From Lumnitzera littorea (Eukaryota > Streptophyta > Magnoliopsida > Myrtales > Combretaceae), in the NCBI GenBank assembly GCA_024138015.1, contig JAMXBB010000004.1, forward strand, positions 81,069,613 to 81,133,612: a stretch of 64,000 nucleotides of DNA, read 5' to 3'. Each line of letters begins with the position of its first letter. The first letter of the stretch is position 1. Both the position numbers and the translations under genes were made by a program. Positions 1 through 11,438 of the stretch are shown one piece after another. Under the pieces are notes generated by a model. The model was not told the origin of the DNA. It made no database searches and was given only the letters and a program-made list of their open reading frames with translations.

Positions 1-104
1 GGTAGATGAGCTACTTAATGTTTTGTAAGGTTTTAAGACTACATAAAGAACTTCGACTAGCTACTCTACTTACTAACTGGCTTTTGGGTTTGAAGCGGTT
101 CTGT

Positions 105-760
105 TTTCACACCTTGAATAGGAGGTTTCGCAATAATTCCACCGTGTAAATTATTTTAAGAGAAAAGTTGACCTCATAGCTGCTATCATAGATATAGCCT
201 ACATAAGGCATACATGACTTAACCGACCTAAAGCATTTAACAAGGTACTTATGTTAAGTAGCACATGTGGTATTACTATAAAACATTTAATAGAAATCCT
301 CTAATACATGTGAGCTAAAATCATATTTAGAGCAACCGTACTCAAATTTAGAGCCTTCAAGAAAAACTCATCCGATTGAGCTCAAACTTTACAACTAAGA
401 TAGGAAAGTTAGTTAAAGTGATCTAAAAAATAATGACCTAAAATCCTAATTTCATCCTTAGAAGTGTAGTTATACAATATAACATAAAACTTGTCGAAAC
501 CCTTAAAACCAAGTTCAAGATACGATAAGGATGTAGAGATAAATTATTTAAACTATAAAAAGAAATAATATAGCATAATATACTATATGAATATGCATTT
601 TTTTTATGGATATACTTGGTATATATAATAATTATACATATAAATTAATCTAAAAACTTAAAATTATATTAAATAAGCAATAAATTCACAAAATTAATTA
701 GAAAATATATCTTAAAAATAAAAGACATTTAACAAGTGACCTTAAAAAATCTATCCAAAT
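105..760. repeat. Family-T LTR fragments (two orientations)
   Basis: Positions 105-350 align by eye, in plus orientation, with the start of the family-T LTR at 9,324 (shared 'tcacacc.tgaa', then 'gctgctatcata' and 'catgactta'). Positions 360-740 instead align in reverse complement with 19,750-20,290 (for example 'tatataataattata' in both). The block is therefore a junction of two pieces of one LTR family rather than a single copy. No open reading frame of note. The family name is mine and no database match is implied. Confidence 0.55.
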
Positions 761-1240
761 CTATCCAAATCCATCTCTATTATTCTTGAGCGGAGGGTTT
801 TGCAATTAAAGTTAACATTTTTCTCAAGCATATTAACCCTAACCCTAAATTATTTACCGGAATCTCTTCACTTAGTAATATAATTTAGAAATTACATTAA
901 TGTACAATGAATTCCAACACAAAAATAACAACTTTCCGGAAAAATCATGCATCTTATCTCTAATTACACATGTAACTCTCTTCAATTATGTTAAGATGTC
1001 ACTACCCATGTAATTTCTTAATCACCATGTATAATATCATAAATTGATACCCTAGAAGTATCCATTAACAAAAAAAAACACATAATTGAATAGAAAAAAA
1101 TACAAACTTTATTGAAAATTATTAATAAATCTAATAGTCAAATGAAACCTAAGTTTCACAATCTTAAATATAAGAATCTTATGCTATCATGATGAAATTA
1201 GAAGAAAGTTACAGCAAAATCAAAAAGTAAAACATGAAAA
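761..1240. other. AT-rich intergenic stretch, nothing recognised
   Basis: No coding frame or repeat boundary that I can support. A short 'ccctaaccctaaa' at about 837-849 is only two telomere-like units and is not evidence of a telomeric array. Confidence 0.4.
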
Positions 1241-1369
1241 ACCCTTTTTATTGATGAGAAATTTCTTCAATCTTGAAGTTAGATTATACTTCTGTCTTTC
1301 CCTCCTTCTTCTCTTTAAATTTCTTCTATGTTGAATGTGAAAAGTCATGTCTAAAACCCTCACAAGTCC

Positions 1370-1377
1370 TTATATAA
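1370..1377 (-). promoter_or_regulatory. Putative LTR TATA box
   Basis: The minus strand carries 'ttatataagg' upstream of a purine-rich leader, the usual arrangement of a plant LTR core promoter. No transcript evidence is available here. Confidence 0.35.
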
Positions 1378-1407
1378 TACATTAGGAAATTTCCTTCTTT
1401 TTCACCA

Positions 1408-1617
1408 GACACGGCCTGAGACATAGTTGTATCCCTAAGTTGTGCAATTCACTAACTTTAGGTGCTAAAATCATCCTAAGTAGGACATAGCCTAAGGATA
1501 TGGCTGTATCCCCAAGTTGTGTAACTTATTGGCAAAAAATTACTACTTTCTCTTATTGTATAGATATGGCCTAGAGATATGATTGTGTTCCCAGGTTGTG
1601 TAACTTTCTAACCATAG
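1408..1617. repeat. Tandem array, three degenerate 75-80 bp units
   Basis: Units start near 1,408, 1,483 and 1,563. Each carries a 'ga.a.ggcct.ag' motif, then a 'g.tgt.tccc.aagttgtg' block and 'aact'. Two similar units of 78 bp occur at 4,266-4,390, so the array belongs to a repeat family present at both ends of the 1.2-4.4 kb region. Confidence 0.65.
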
Positions 1618-1878
1618 CCATTTTTTCCTTTGATAATAAGCCTCTTGGTTAGACATAGTTGTGTTTACTAGTTATATTCCACTTCAAAATTTTATAACTC
1701 ATTTATTTGAACTCTGAATTGAGTAAAACTTGAGTCCTTTTCTTCATTTTCAATCTGAGAACGCATTCAAATCTTGAAATCAAAATTTTACTCAATTAAA
1801 TATAAATTTATTTAAAAACAACAAAAAATATATGAGAAATGTTATAAAATGACCATATAAAGTGTGCTTAAAATAATA

Positions 1879-1921
1879 GTTATCAAACTTCCACACACTT
1901 AAGCATTTTCTTGTCCCTAAG
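1879..1921 (-). other. Putative retrotransposon internal 3' end
   Basis: On the minus strand this reads 'ttgcttagggacaagaaaat' and then 'gcttaagtgtgtggaagttt'. The wording 'gcttgaggacaagcaa...taagtgtgggggag' is common near the 3' end of the internal region in plant Ty3/gypsy elements. The identification rests on recalled family features and is not certain. Confidence 0.35.
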
Positions 1922-2423
1922 CAAATAAATCAAAACAAAAATTTTGGAACAAGAAACGATAAGTAAAATTTATCACTACTTAAGAAATCAATGAACAAAT
2001 AAACTTGACCCAAAGAAAACCAAGAAATCATTTTTAATTAACTTACAATAATAAAGTCAATCAATTTCTCTCTTAATAATTTTGTAGTTTCACCTGACTA
2101 TATTCGAATGTTCAAACAATACTTAATACTCGAGTTCACTAGCTAATCTATGCAAGTCAAAGTTTACTTGAGTCATTTAACTAAGGATTCCTAAACTCGA
2201 AATTACATTTAACATCTCGCCAGCTGAGAAAAAGTCATAAAAATTTTGTTCATTCAACTAAAGTGTATACAATTCTCTCTTCAATCTTGCCTGGCGCCAT
2301 AATCCAAAACAAACACATTTTACATCTACTCATCCTCTAATCATCCCCCGAGTTCATGCTTTGTTGTGATGTTTTTAAATTTACTTTATTTGAGCATAAT
2401 TAGTTTTAAATGATAGTTGTGTT

Positions 2424-2706
2424 GGTAATAGGAAAGGATATCACTCTTCTAATGAACTAAGACCGATCCATACTAACTTAACCCTGACATTGATAGTGGA
2501 AAGAAACCTTACTCTTCTAAGGGACCAAAGTCGATCCATACCTTTTTTTTTTTTTTTAACTCTCGCATTGGTATTGGCATTGGGATTCAATCTTACTCTT
2601 CTAATAGACCAAGGAAAATCCTTACCAATTTATCTTATTGGCATTGGTAGTGGGATTTAACCTCGCTCTTCTAACAGACCAAGGCGAATCCTTACCAATT
2701 TATCTC
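2424..2706. repeat. Tandem array, four degenerate 65-80 bp units
   Basis: Four copies of a unit containing 'actcttcta', 'gacca' and 'atcc.tacc' follow each other, with a poly-T interruption near 2,542-2,556. The last two units (about 2,571-2,706) are the most alike and share 'tccttaccaatttatct'. An open frame over this block is repeat-derived. Confidence 0.7.
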
Positions 2707-4060
2707 TTTTTTTTTTTTTACTATTCATGCACTTATTATTACTTTCTTCCTCCAATTATTGCAATCTTTTTTTTTTTTTTTGCTTCTCAAAAGGCGAATT
2801 TCATTTGTTTGCTTGCTAAGGTTTATAAGGCTCCAAAAATTTCCAAGAGAAAGATATATATTAAAGTAAATTTAAAAATAATCATGACTAATTCTTAACT
2901 ACTGATGTTGCTCCAATCTTAAGCCTTAGAGTCTTAAACTAAATAACTTATAACTTTGCCCTCTAAAGATTTCACTAATTAATTATGGTAAAGTATAATA
3001 AGATCAATAATGATTGGGATGAAATAGTTAATTCTGCCCAATTAAACACTTCAAATTTTGACACTTATTAATCACCTATTGCAAGATTACTTAAAAATTA
3101 ATTAGGTCAAATGTGAATAATTGGTCTCCAAAATATTAACAAATTCATATATTTCCCTTCCCCTTACTTAATAATGTACATTGTTCCTAATGTACAACTA
3201 AGAAAACATAATAATAAGATATGAAACAATTACAAAACATCATAGGGAAAAAGGGAATAAATATATATTGAAAAAGAAACTAATACTTTTGTGAATTGAA
3301 GCATAAGATGCTCTAGTGGAGGGAGTGTGGCTAGTGGCTCAATAATAGTGGCCTCATGAGTAGAAGATGATGCAACAGATTTGGATTTCCTCCTAATAGC
3401 TTGCTTTTCACTATTTATTATGGTCACTTAGGAGGAAACACAACACCATTTAGGTGTAAGGCTTCTTCCCGACACATATTTTGAACTAAGAAGTAAGTAC
3501 AATTGGTAAAAGTGAAAGATAATAGAAAGAAATCCATTGGGGCATTTTATCAAACACCTAGGATGCATTTTTATAACTAGTTGATTCAAGAAGAAAAGAT
3601 CGTGAAATCATCCAACTAGTTACACGATTAACTCTTTAAGACAAAAATATCATGATATTAACCCCTCCATACACTTCAAATGGCTCAAATGCCTCATAAT
3701 CAACATTGGCATTCTAAATCTTAAGTGGCTAAATTGAGTAAATCACATACAAATTGCAAACCAAATTCATGCTCTAAGGATTAGAGAATGTGAACTTTCA
3801 ACAACTAGTGTCACAAATGTATATAAACCCATCAACAAGACCAAATCTAGAACATACAATCATCGACACCACTTTTAACAAAAGACATAACCATGTCACG
3901 AGAGGTTCGATGAAAATGCATGTTCAATACAGTAAAAGAAAGTCTAGATGAGACTTTATACATAAATTTTACCCAAAACTACAAAAGCCTTAAATTTCTT
4001 TCACTTAAGTATTTATAAATGATGATGAAATCAAAGCATGAACAAGAGATAGCGTAAAGA
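2707..4060. other. Degenerate repeat-derived DNA, no gene seen
   Basis: AT-rich with scattered stops in all frames. The longest frames are about 65 codons and show no domain. It probably belongs to the same decayed LTR element as the flanking arrays, but I cannot show this. Confidence 0.4.
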
Positions 4061-4265
4061 AAAAGAAAAAGAGTAGAGTGTGAGATGAACTTACTTGGAT
4101 TGTATTAGATTTGATGAAAATAAATTAGTAGATGAAGTGTGAAATGTGAGCAGAAGTGAGAGTGCTTGTGTGTGTGTTTGTTTTTGTAAGGGAGTTTGAG
4201 AATGCGTATGTATGTTTTAAAGTGCTATACAGTGCGTGTATGTATTGTGTAATATCTAGGTGAAT

Positions 4266-4390
4266 GTGGGCTAGGAAAAAACTATGTCCTACACTTATGT
4301 AACTCATTGTTCTAGGCATAGGTCAAAGGATCTTGGGTGAATATGGGCTATGATACAACTGTATCCTATACCTACGTAACTTACTTTTTT
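4266..4390. repeat. Two 78-bp degenerate tandem units
   Basis: Units begin at about 4,266 and 4,344. Both start 'tgggcta' and continue to 'ctatgtccta' or 'ctgtatccta', then '.ta.gtaact'. They match in layout and length the units at 1,408-1,617. That pairing suggests two related LTRs roughly 2.8 kb apart. Confidence 0.5.
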
Positions 4391-4499
4391 TTTTATTTTA
4401 TCATTGTTATTTAATTTATGCATGCCTGGCCTAAATGCATTAATTTAAATGTAAATAAAAGAAATTTAAAGAAATAAAATTACTAAACTTATTTAGGCA

Positions 4500-6500
4500 T
4501 CAAGATGGCCAAGAGATCTTGACAGATCCCCCTATGATCCCATATCTAAAGTAATCAAGTTTCATTGGTGCATAGCAAGTTCCCTTCATACAGCTACACT
4601 GGCACTTAATCACCGCCCTGATGGAGCTATGGAGGGAAGAGACACATACATTTCACTTCTATATTGACAAGATGACAGTGACGTTACAAGATATATCCTT
4701 GCTCCTTAGTTTCCTTATTGATGGCGATGTAGTTACAGACATAACAACGTCTACTAGTTGAGGTGAGTTATATTAGTGCCTCCTTAGTCTCCCTATTAAT
4801 GGCGATGCAGTTACAGACATAATGACGTCTACTGGTTGACGCGAGTTATACTAGCCCCTACTAGGACTTCACCTACCAAATAATGCCATGAAGGGTACAT
4901 GATTGAAATTGTCTCAATTGAACGACAATTTCACTTATTTGCCATTTGATGCCAACGATGTTATGATATAACACTATACTAAGGCATATATCATACAACC
5001 GATTGAGGGTATGCTATTTTCGAACAAGTCCAACAATGTGGTGCACCTTATGTTCCTTCCTCTCCTATTGAACCTTACCACGACCAAGCGCTACGCTTAG
5101 GGAGTAGCATGTTTGGCATGACTATATTGTCAATTGTGCCTCACTTCTAAGATAGAGGCTGAAGAGATTAGTGAGCCACTAATGATTCTTTAAGTGTAGG
5201 CATAGAAGCATTTCCCACACATCACCCCTTTATACTGCTAGATTACATTAGTAGTCGAGCCAATGGGGAGCGAAGTTTGATGTCACGAAGTTACCTACTC
5301 ATGTAGTTGGCTAGTATAGAGATACATTCGATCCATAGCATCTGGAGTAAGTATGTATTTAACAAACCCTATTACTTATAGCTTTCTAAAGTGTTACTTA
5401 TTTTAAACTCGTGATTGATGTTAGGTTGTTTGGATACCCTACACATACGAGGATATAGCTAAACTCTCCGCTTATTGTTAAGATGGGAGTGATGTGTAGC
5501 TAACCCAAGTTTTGTTGATATGCTTCCATATCGTTAAGATATACTATCCAGACCACGTAACTCACCAATTCAATGGGATGTAGGGGATCCCGGCCTACCT
5601 TAACACTAAATGGGTGCCACAAGAAATAGACTTGAGGGGTTAAACCGAGATTAACTGGTTAACTAGGCATGCAGCATAGATAGCGCATTAAGAGGAACGA
5701 CGAAACTAGATTGTATAATTTTGACCACCACTTGGTATACATCCCGACTATGTCCCTTAGTACCAATAAGTTACTTATAGATACATTGATATGTTGGAGG
5801 CCTCCTAAATGTATATGGTACATACCATTTCTCTAGTTATATGCTAATCGAACATTTATGTTCGGCTTGCAAGTGGATTTCATACATAGGCTGTCACAAA
5901 TGTCATACTAAGAAATTATATCAGAGTAGCATAGGGTTGATTACCTCATCTAGGGGATCATTATGGTCCACCTAGGTGACTTACTTGTACCTAGCCTGGA
6001 TGTAGATGAAGACGACTCTCCACTAAACGAGTTACAGTTAGAAAAGGGCCATCGGGGATGTGGTCGTCTTCAAGGGGGAGGTCGAGAACGTAAATAAGTC
6101 AACATACAGATTTGAGATGCTACGTCTCCTCTACATTACTCATTGCCAGCATCTCCTAAACCGCCATAATTTAAGTTTCATAGACCATTCGTCAAGGAAA
6201 GCTCTAGCAGTCTGATGTTTCATACCTCTTTCATTGGAGAGACCTTTAGTAGTCAGGTCCATACTCCCCCTATACCATTAAGGAGGCTAATTAAAGATCC
6301 TCACAATGACATGAGGGAAGGAGTCACACAAGTATACCCCACTCCAATCCCCATGCATGCATCATACTCGAATGCTTACAGTTAGGATAAGGCACAAATC
6401 ACCTAGTTAAATGCGAAACAAATGGTGCAACCCCAAGCTAATGCAGATCTTCAAGATATTTATCCACTTATGAGCCAACAATGCCAACGATATTAGATGT
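4500..6500 (+). pseudogene. Plant mobile domain (PMD) pseudogene
   Basis: Conceptual translation over shifting frames matches the plant mobile domain, found in transposon-associated proteins and in domesticated relatives such as MAIL1/MAIN. An early segment (about 4,605-4,757) reads ALMELWREETHTFHF and then MTVTLQDISLLLSFLIDGD, a textbook PMD start. Later come LKLSQLNDNFTYLP (about 4,905), HLMFLPLLLNLTT (about 5,045), a 'W+PYTYEDI'-like block (about 5,430) and ICFHIVKIYYPDHV (about 5,520). Many stops and frameshifts, plus an internal tandem duplication, show that it is dead. No transposase, RT or intact terminal repeat was seen beside it, so the carrier (MULE-like or retrotransposon) is unknown. 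Confidence 0.75.
4700..4857 (+). repeat. Tandem duplication inside the PMD pseudogene
   Basis: A unit of about 79 bp starting 'ctccttagt.tcc.tatt' occurs twice, at 4,700-4,778 and 4,779-4,857. It covers codons for the SLLLSFLIDGDVVTD part of the domain. The first copy keeps the reading frame up to a stop near its end. The copies differ at several positions, so the duplication is not recent. Confidence 0.8.
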
Positions 6501-8236
6501 ACATATTTTACATTCGAGATTGTATTTTATCCTTAGTTTCTAAACACTATGTAGATAGTTGAAAGTTGTATTAGATCTTTCATAACGCTTTCATATTGTT
6601 ATAATTAAACATGTCGTTCTAAATTTGGGTGCTTCAATTATGTTAAAAATTATAATGTGTTTTCATGTTTAAAATTACCTTGAGTGGAGGCAAATTTAGG
6701 TTAGAATTGATGATTTTGGATTGAGCCAAATTTATAGTAATCTAACAAATATCGTAATATCAATTCATATAGATATAGAATAAAAGATTCTTTATTAATT
6801 CAAAGAGTACACTTGTGGAATAGAGAAAGAGAAGAAAACTAAACATTTCACTAACATATAACCGGATAGAATTTGGTTTAAGTTATACTATTTGATTCAA
6901 AAATTATTTTAGGTTGAGCTAAGAAGAGGCGGTTGTGGTAAGGGGTCATGTAAATGTATTCCTGGGATTTTTTTTTTTTTTACATTTTTTTTCCTTTTCC
7001 CTACATAAAAGTATTAGCTTTTTGATTGGTTTAGAATAACTAACTTAATTAAATAATAACACTAAACATATTTATCCATATAATATATAGAAAAAATATT
7101 AAATTTATTTAATTATATAATAAATATTAAGTACAAAAAATAAAAACAAGAAAAAGGTCACAAAATTTTTTCAAGCTCTAGCCATCTTGGCGACCCTCTT
7201 AAGATCAATTGAAAATCAACACATGTTAAGAAAATCAATAGAGTTGATAAATGTCCTCTTCTCATAGAAGTTTAAGAATGTTAAGATCCAAATAGTAAAA
7301 ATAAAAAGAACCAAACATTAAGGTCTAGTTTTTAAAAAAAGTAGATAAATATTGATTACTGAATGTGTACTTTTCTATTCTATTTAAAAATATTTGAAAT
7401 GTTTTGCCTATTCATTTATAAATACGACCATCTTCATTCCTTAAGTGAATTGTGCCATAAAGACTTCTTTTTTGGTATATCTATACTTATACTTGCAAGA
7501 TAGTTGAATACCACTATAGTTGAGAGGTATAAATATCGATACCCAATAAGACAAATCAATTCGATTTTATATAAAGTTATAGTATATATAATAGTTGATT
7601 AAAAAAAGAAAGAAAGAAAGAAACATTAAAATAGTACCTCTCTAATCAAATGAAAGGCAAGATGGACGATTGCATCCAATATATTTAAAACTCTTGAAAG
7701 GAAGTAGAAAAGCAATTATTTAAAATCTACTGAAGTAGAAACTAAATTTTACGTATTAATATTTAAGTGCTAAACAAACGGTAGTAAATATTGATAGTGG
7801 ATCTTCATAAGGATAATATTGAACTTGCAAGAGGTAAGAAAGAGCTTTAAATGCTTAAGTTAGAGGTTATAGAAAGAGAGATAGTAAAGAATGTGTAAAA
7901 ATGCAAGGGTTTCGAACCCTTTACAAAGAGGCTTCATCTTCTTATTTATAAAAGGTTAGACAAGCTATTTTAGAAAGGTAACAAGTATTTGAAATCTTCT
8001 CTTTAACTTTAGATTTTATGGAGAGGATCTCAAGGATAGGTTGTAATGGTTGTTGATTTGGCTCATTTAATAAGGTGATTCTTGCAAAATCTTCATTTAA
8101 ACTGTAAGACAAGCTTAACCAACCTGGGCCTAAAGCCCAAGTTCCAAGGAGCTTGATGACCTTTTCCTAACTAGTTAAAACTAAGAGCTTAGATCAAGCT
8201 TCTAGTGATGGTGGACTTGAAGCTAGGGACATGGCA
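6501..8236. other. AT-rich non-coding stretch
   Basis: No coding frame is supported. It holds a short GAAA microsatellite (about 7,605-7,623). A promoter-like 'cttatttataaaagg' at about 7,940 follows 'ctttacaaagaggcttcatc' and looks like LTR core promoter material, without definable ends. Confidence 0.4.
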
Positions 8237-8800
8237 TGGTGATACACCTTAAGATTTACACACAAGGGTATCACTGAAGCACAAACTATAGGTGAGTCTG
8301 ACTAAGCTATAACCAAAATATTTATGGGTTTTAAGAGGGTTTAAGTAAACACAAGAGCTACTTAAGTAGATATTATGTACCAAATGAACAACCATAGACC
8401 AAAAGCCTACTTGATATTAGCACAAGTAAAATATAAGGTCGCTCAGCATAATTCTTGCTCAAGGAATTGATAAGTGTAAATGAACTTAAGATACTCATAA
8501 GAATAAAGTGTGGACAATGATATTCATTGACTATGTATTAGGTGGAATACAAAGAGCAATATTTATAGTACCTCTCTTAGGGTTTTACATTAGGTTATTA
8601 CAAAAGCTAAAAATGACAAATACTAAAAGAGGAAAATTACAAATCATTGGAATGTTCTAAAGGGACATAATGGAGAAAAGGTAAAAAGCATATCTTTCAA
8701 CAACTGTATACTACAAACATGATCAAAGGACAAGTGTCAAGTGCTATTCGGAAGCCTTTCTAACGCTAGAAGCAAAATTGTACAATGTCAGCTAATTGAA
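8237..8800 (-). repeat. Truncated LTR of the chromovirus family
   Basis: Aligns by eye, in the same orientation, with the first 570 bases of the 5' LTR at 49,249-49,830: shared 'tttatgggttttaagagg', 'ctcaaggaattgataag', 'gtacctctcttagg' and 'ggaagcctttcta.c'. The minus-strand TATA-like 'gtactataaatattg' lies near 8,560. After about 8,800 the similarity stops, so the copy lacks the last 280 bases of the LTR. No internal region is attached. Confidence 0.75.
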
Positions 8801-8889
8801 GTACTTTTGTAAACCACATGGATCTTTGAATCCAAACCTAGAGTCAAGTATAAGGGTCAATGGATAATCCCTCGAATCACTCAAGATAT

Positions 8890-9130
8890 AATAATAAAAA
8901 CCCTTAATAAAATGAATAAATCCTAAATAATAAGTCATAAACCCCCTAAAGTATAGGTTGAAAAAAACCTTAAAGAGAGTAAAACCATAAAACACTAATC
9001 GCATGTGTAAAACCCTAAAAAAACCTAATAGGAAAGAAACCTAAAACAACTAGAAAACATCACTAACTAAAACCCTAAATGAAAGTCCAAAATCCTAATT
9101 CAACTACTAAACCCTAAGAATAGCCTTAAA
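8890..9130. repeat. Degenerate CCTAAAA-rich stretch
   Basis: Many spaced 'cctaaa' and 'ccctaaa' words occur ('aaaccccctaaag', 'aaaccctaaaaaaacctaat'). The spacing is irregular and the words are imperfect, so this is not a telomeric array. A longer stretch of the same character lies at 15,990-16,760, on the other side of the nested LTR pair. Confidence 0.5.
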
Positions 9131-9323
9131 CTATTTGCTAATTGTAAATAATTTCTCTATTCACTCAAAAACCTTAAATCACCACTTTTGTACACGATTC
9201 GAGCTTAATTAAGTACAATCGTGATTAATTAGCTTAATTACCTTTTAATCTATCTACCAACCCTAGTCTTCTTGATTAAGAAATTGATAACATTAATTAA
9301 GAAGACAAGATAAAATGGTTAGT

Positions 9324-11438
9324 TGTCACACCCTGAACTGGTAGAGTTATAACAATCTCTCCATGTAAATCATTATAAGATGAAAGCTAACTTTATGATT
9401 GCTATCATAAACCTAATTTACACAAAGCGTCCATGACTAACCCACTTTGAAGTAAATAGTTAATATGATATAATTATTTAACCTATGAAAATCTTTAGAA
9501 CATATATTGTAGCCAAGTTTATTAGAGTGCTATTTACATAACTTTGTAACTTAGTTTACTTAGATATATACATAGTTTAATACCAAAAGATTAAAAGATA
9601 AACAATAAAAGCTTCAAAAATGCAATCAATCTTCAAGTTTTTATCATCACACCTAATTCTTAGTAGCACTAACCTTAGGGTAATTATGGCGTGGCATCCT
9701 AGTCAGCATCTGTAAAAAGATCTATTAGGATGTAAGCAACCAACCACTCAATAAGTAGGAATATAAACATAAGATTATACGACAAGCATATATAGGGTTA
9801 TCAAGTAATTAATTAAATACAATGCAACAAAACAAATGATATCGTATGACATTGTTTGGTCCATCGTCAAATTAGAGAAATTACACCTGTCCAAATATGA
9901 GTTTGAAGAGTTTCACTATAAATGCAATAGCTCACAACCAAATCTAAACTTATGCAAAAGAGACATCCTTCCTCTCATGATTACCTTTAAGCTGGCATCT
10001 CAAACCTTGCCACGACTTCCTCTCCTGTCACTTAGTTCAACTAAGGGTAAAGAAAGAATCATTTTAGCTATCCTTTTCGAAGGAGTTAGTATTTGATCAG
10101 AGAATCCTAATTGTTCCCTATTAGGTTGCAATGCATGTTTGGTTAAGTTTTCAAGTCCATTATATCTTAGTTTCATTTAAGGGGTAATATTGAATTTTAC
10201 ACAATTCAATGAATCACAATCTAGCAGAACAACCAAGTAGTAGTATAGTTAAGATTAGAGACACATAAGCATGTATATAATAAATCTACTTATAAACATA
10301 ATCAAGTATAATTTTAAGTCTCTAAGTATTATAAAACAGTACTCTAAAATACAATTTCTTATTAAACCCAAACTCATCTAAACTTCCCATTTGCTCACTC
10401 AAGTGCAACTTGTAGCGTATTTTCACCACAATTTCCTATAATATAAATAACATTTTAGTATTTATACCAATTTAATACATACTATTATTATGTATCTCAG
10501 TTTGTTAACCTAAGTTTAAGGTTTTATTATACTTAAACATTCAAGTCCTTTCGTCACTTACTAGTAATTTGCACCTAACTATCTTCTGATTCATCTCCTA
10601 TTTACAATTTATTCAAGAGTCTTAAGAATATCTTCTAACCTACCCTTTGAAGTCCACCCAACTATATTTCGTATATATAGACTCTCTAATTTAACTCCTG
10701 AACACATTTCCAACATGCGACTTACATATAGCCTCTAATCTATCTTTTGATTTACCTTTTGATTTAGCATGCACTCACTTTTCTAGCAAAGTCGCTACTA
10801 CTTCAAAACACACACTTCCATAACTATAGTCAAGATCAAACATCAATATCATTTCCAACCTCCCCTTAGCCCATATTAGCAATCCTCAATTTATACTACA
10901 TCATATATGCAAGTTTATGTAAGAAAACAAGTTATTTCCTTCCACCTACTAAACAAACCAGCCATGAAACATCTTATTTACTTTAAGAAAAGAATTTCCT
11001 TTAGTTTACCATCACCAAAGCTGTAAAAAATTTAGAATATAATTTAGGCTGTGTTGAACTCTTAAGGGAACTTACAAAAATAGGCCATTAGCATAGTTTT
11101 TGTAGAAGTCAAGATTTCTTCAAAATCTAACTTTACAATTTCAACAAAATATCAAATAGAATGAAATATAATGTGTGAAGATTTTATAGTTAAAAATCGA
11201 GGATAAAACCCTTTTTGAAAATACAAGCAAAAATTAATGCGAGCATTCAATTTCTTAAGGAACATGTACTTACATTCAAAATTTAGAAAAATGGGTTTGA
11301 CTTTTGAATTTTATGCACAAAATTACTTATGAAAACTAAGTGGCATAACTTTTAGAAAAATTTTGGTATTTTTAATAAAATATTGAAAATTAGACAACAT
11401 TGGGCAACTCATTGACGATCATGTCTCTAGCTACCAGC
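9324..11438 (+). repeat. Family-T LTR, first part (split by insertion)
   Basis: Begins TGTCACACCCTG and runs in the same direction as the copy at 16,825. It supplies the first 2.1 kb of an LTR. The remaining 0.8 kb continues at 14,404-15,193 in the same orientation and ends in a 'CTTACA'-type terminus. The two parts add to about 2.9 kb, nearly the length of the uninterrupted copy that separates them. The 5 bases before the start (ttagt) and after 15,193 (taatt) match at only 3 positions. An 86-codon frame at 9,836-10,096 is chance. Confidence 0.65.

Larger units (their letters stand above)
1241..1890 (-). repeat. LTR fragment with TATA box
   Basis: Read on the minus strand, this block looks like the U3-R part of an LTR: a long AT-rich stretch, three degenerate tandem units (1,408-1,617), then a TATA-type core ('ttatataagg', 1,368-1,377) followed by a purine-rich leader. 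Just beyond it, at 1,879-1,921, the minus strand reads 'aagtgtgtggaagtttgata' after 'ttgcttagggacaag'. This resembles the end of the internal region of several plant Ty3/gypsy elements, next to the 3' LTR. Boundaries are uncertain and I cannot place terminal TG/CA ends. Confidence 0.4.

Noticed and set aside
837..849. Telomere-like ccctaaccctaaa
   Set aside because: Only two units. Other ccctaaa words (8,990-9,120; 16,020-16,700) are single and irregular, so there is no interstitial telomeric array.
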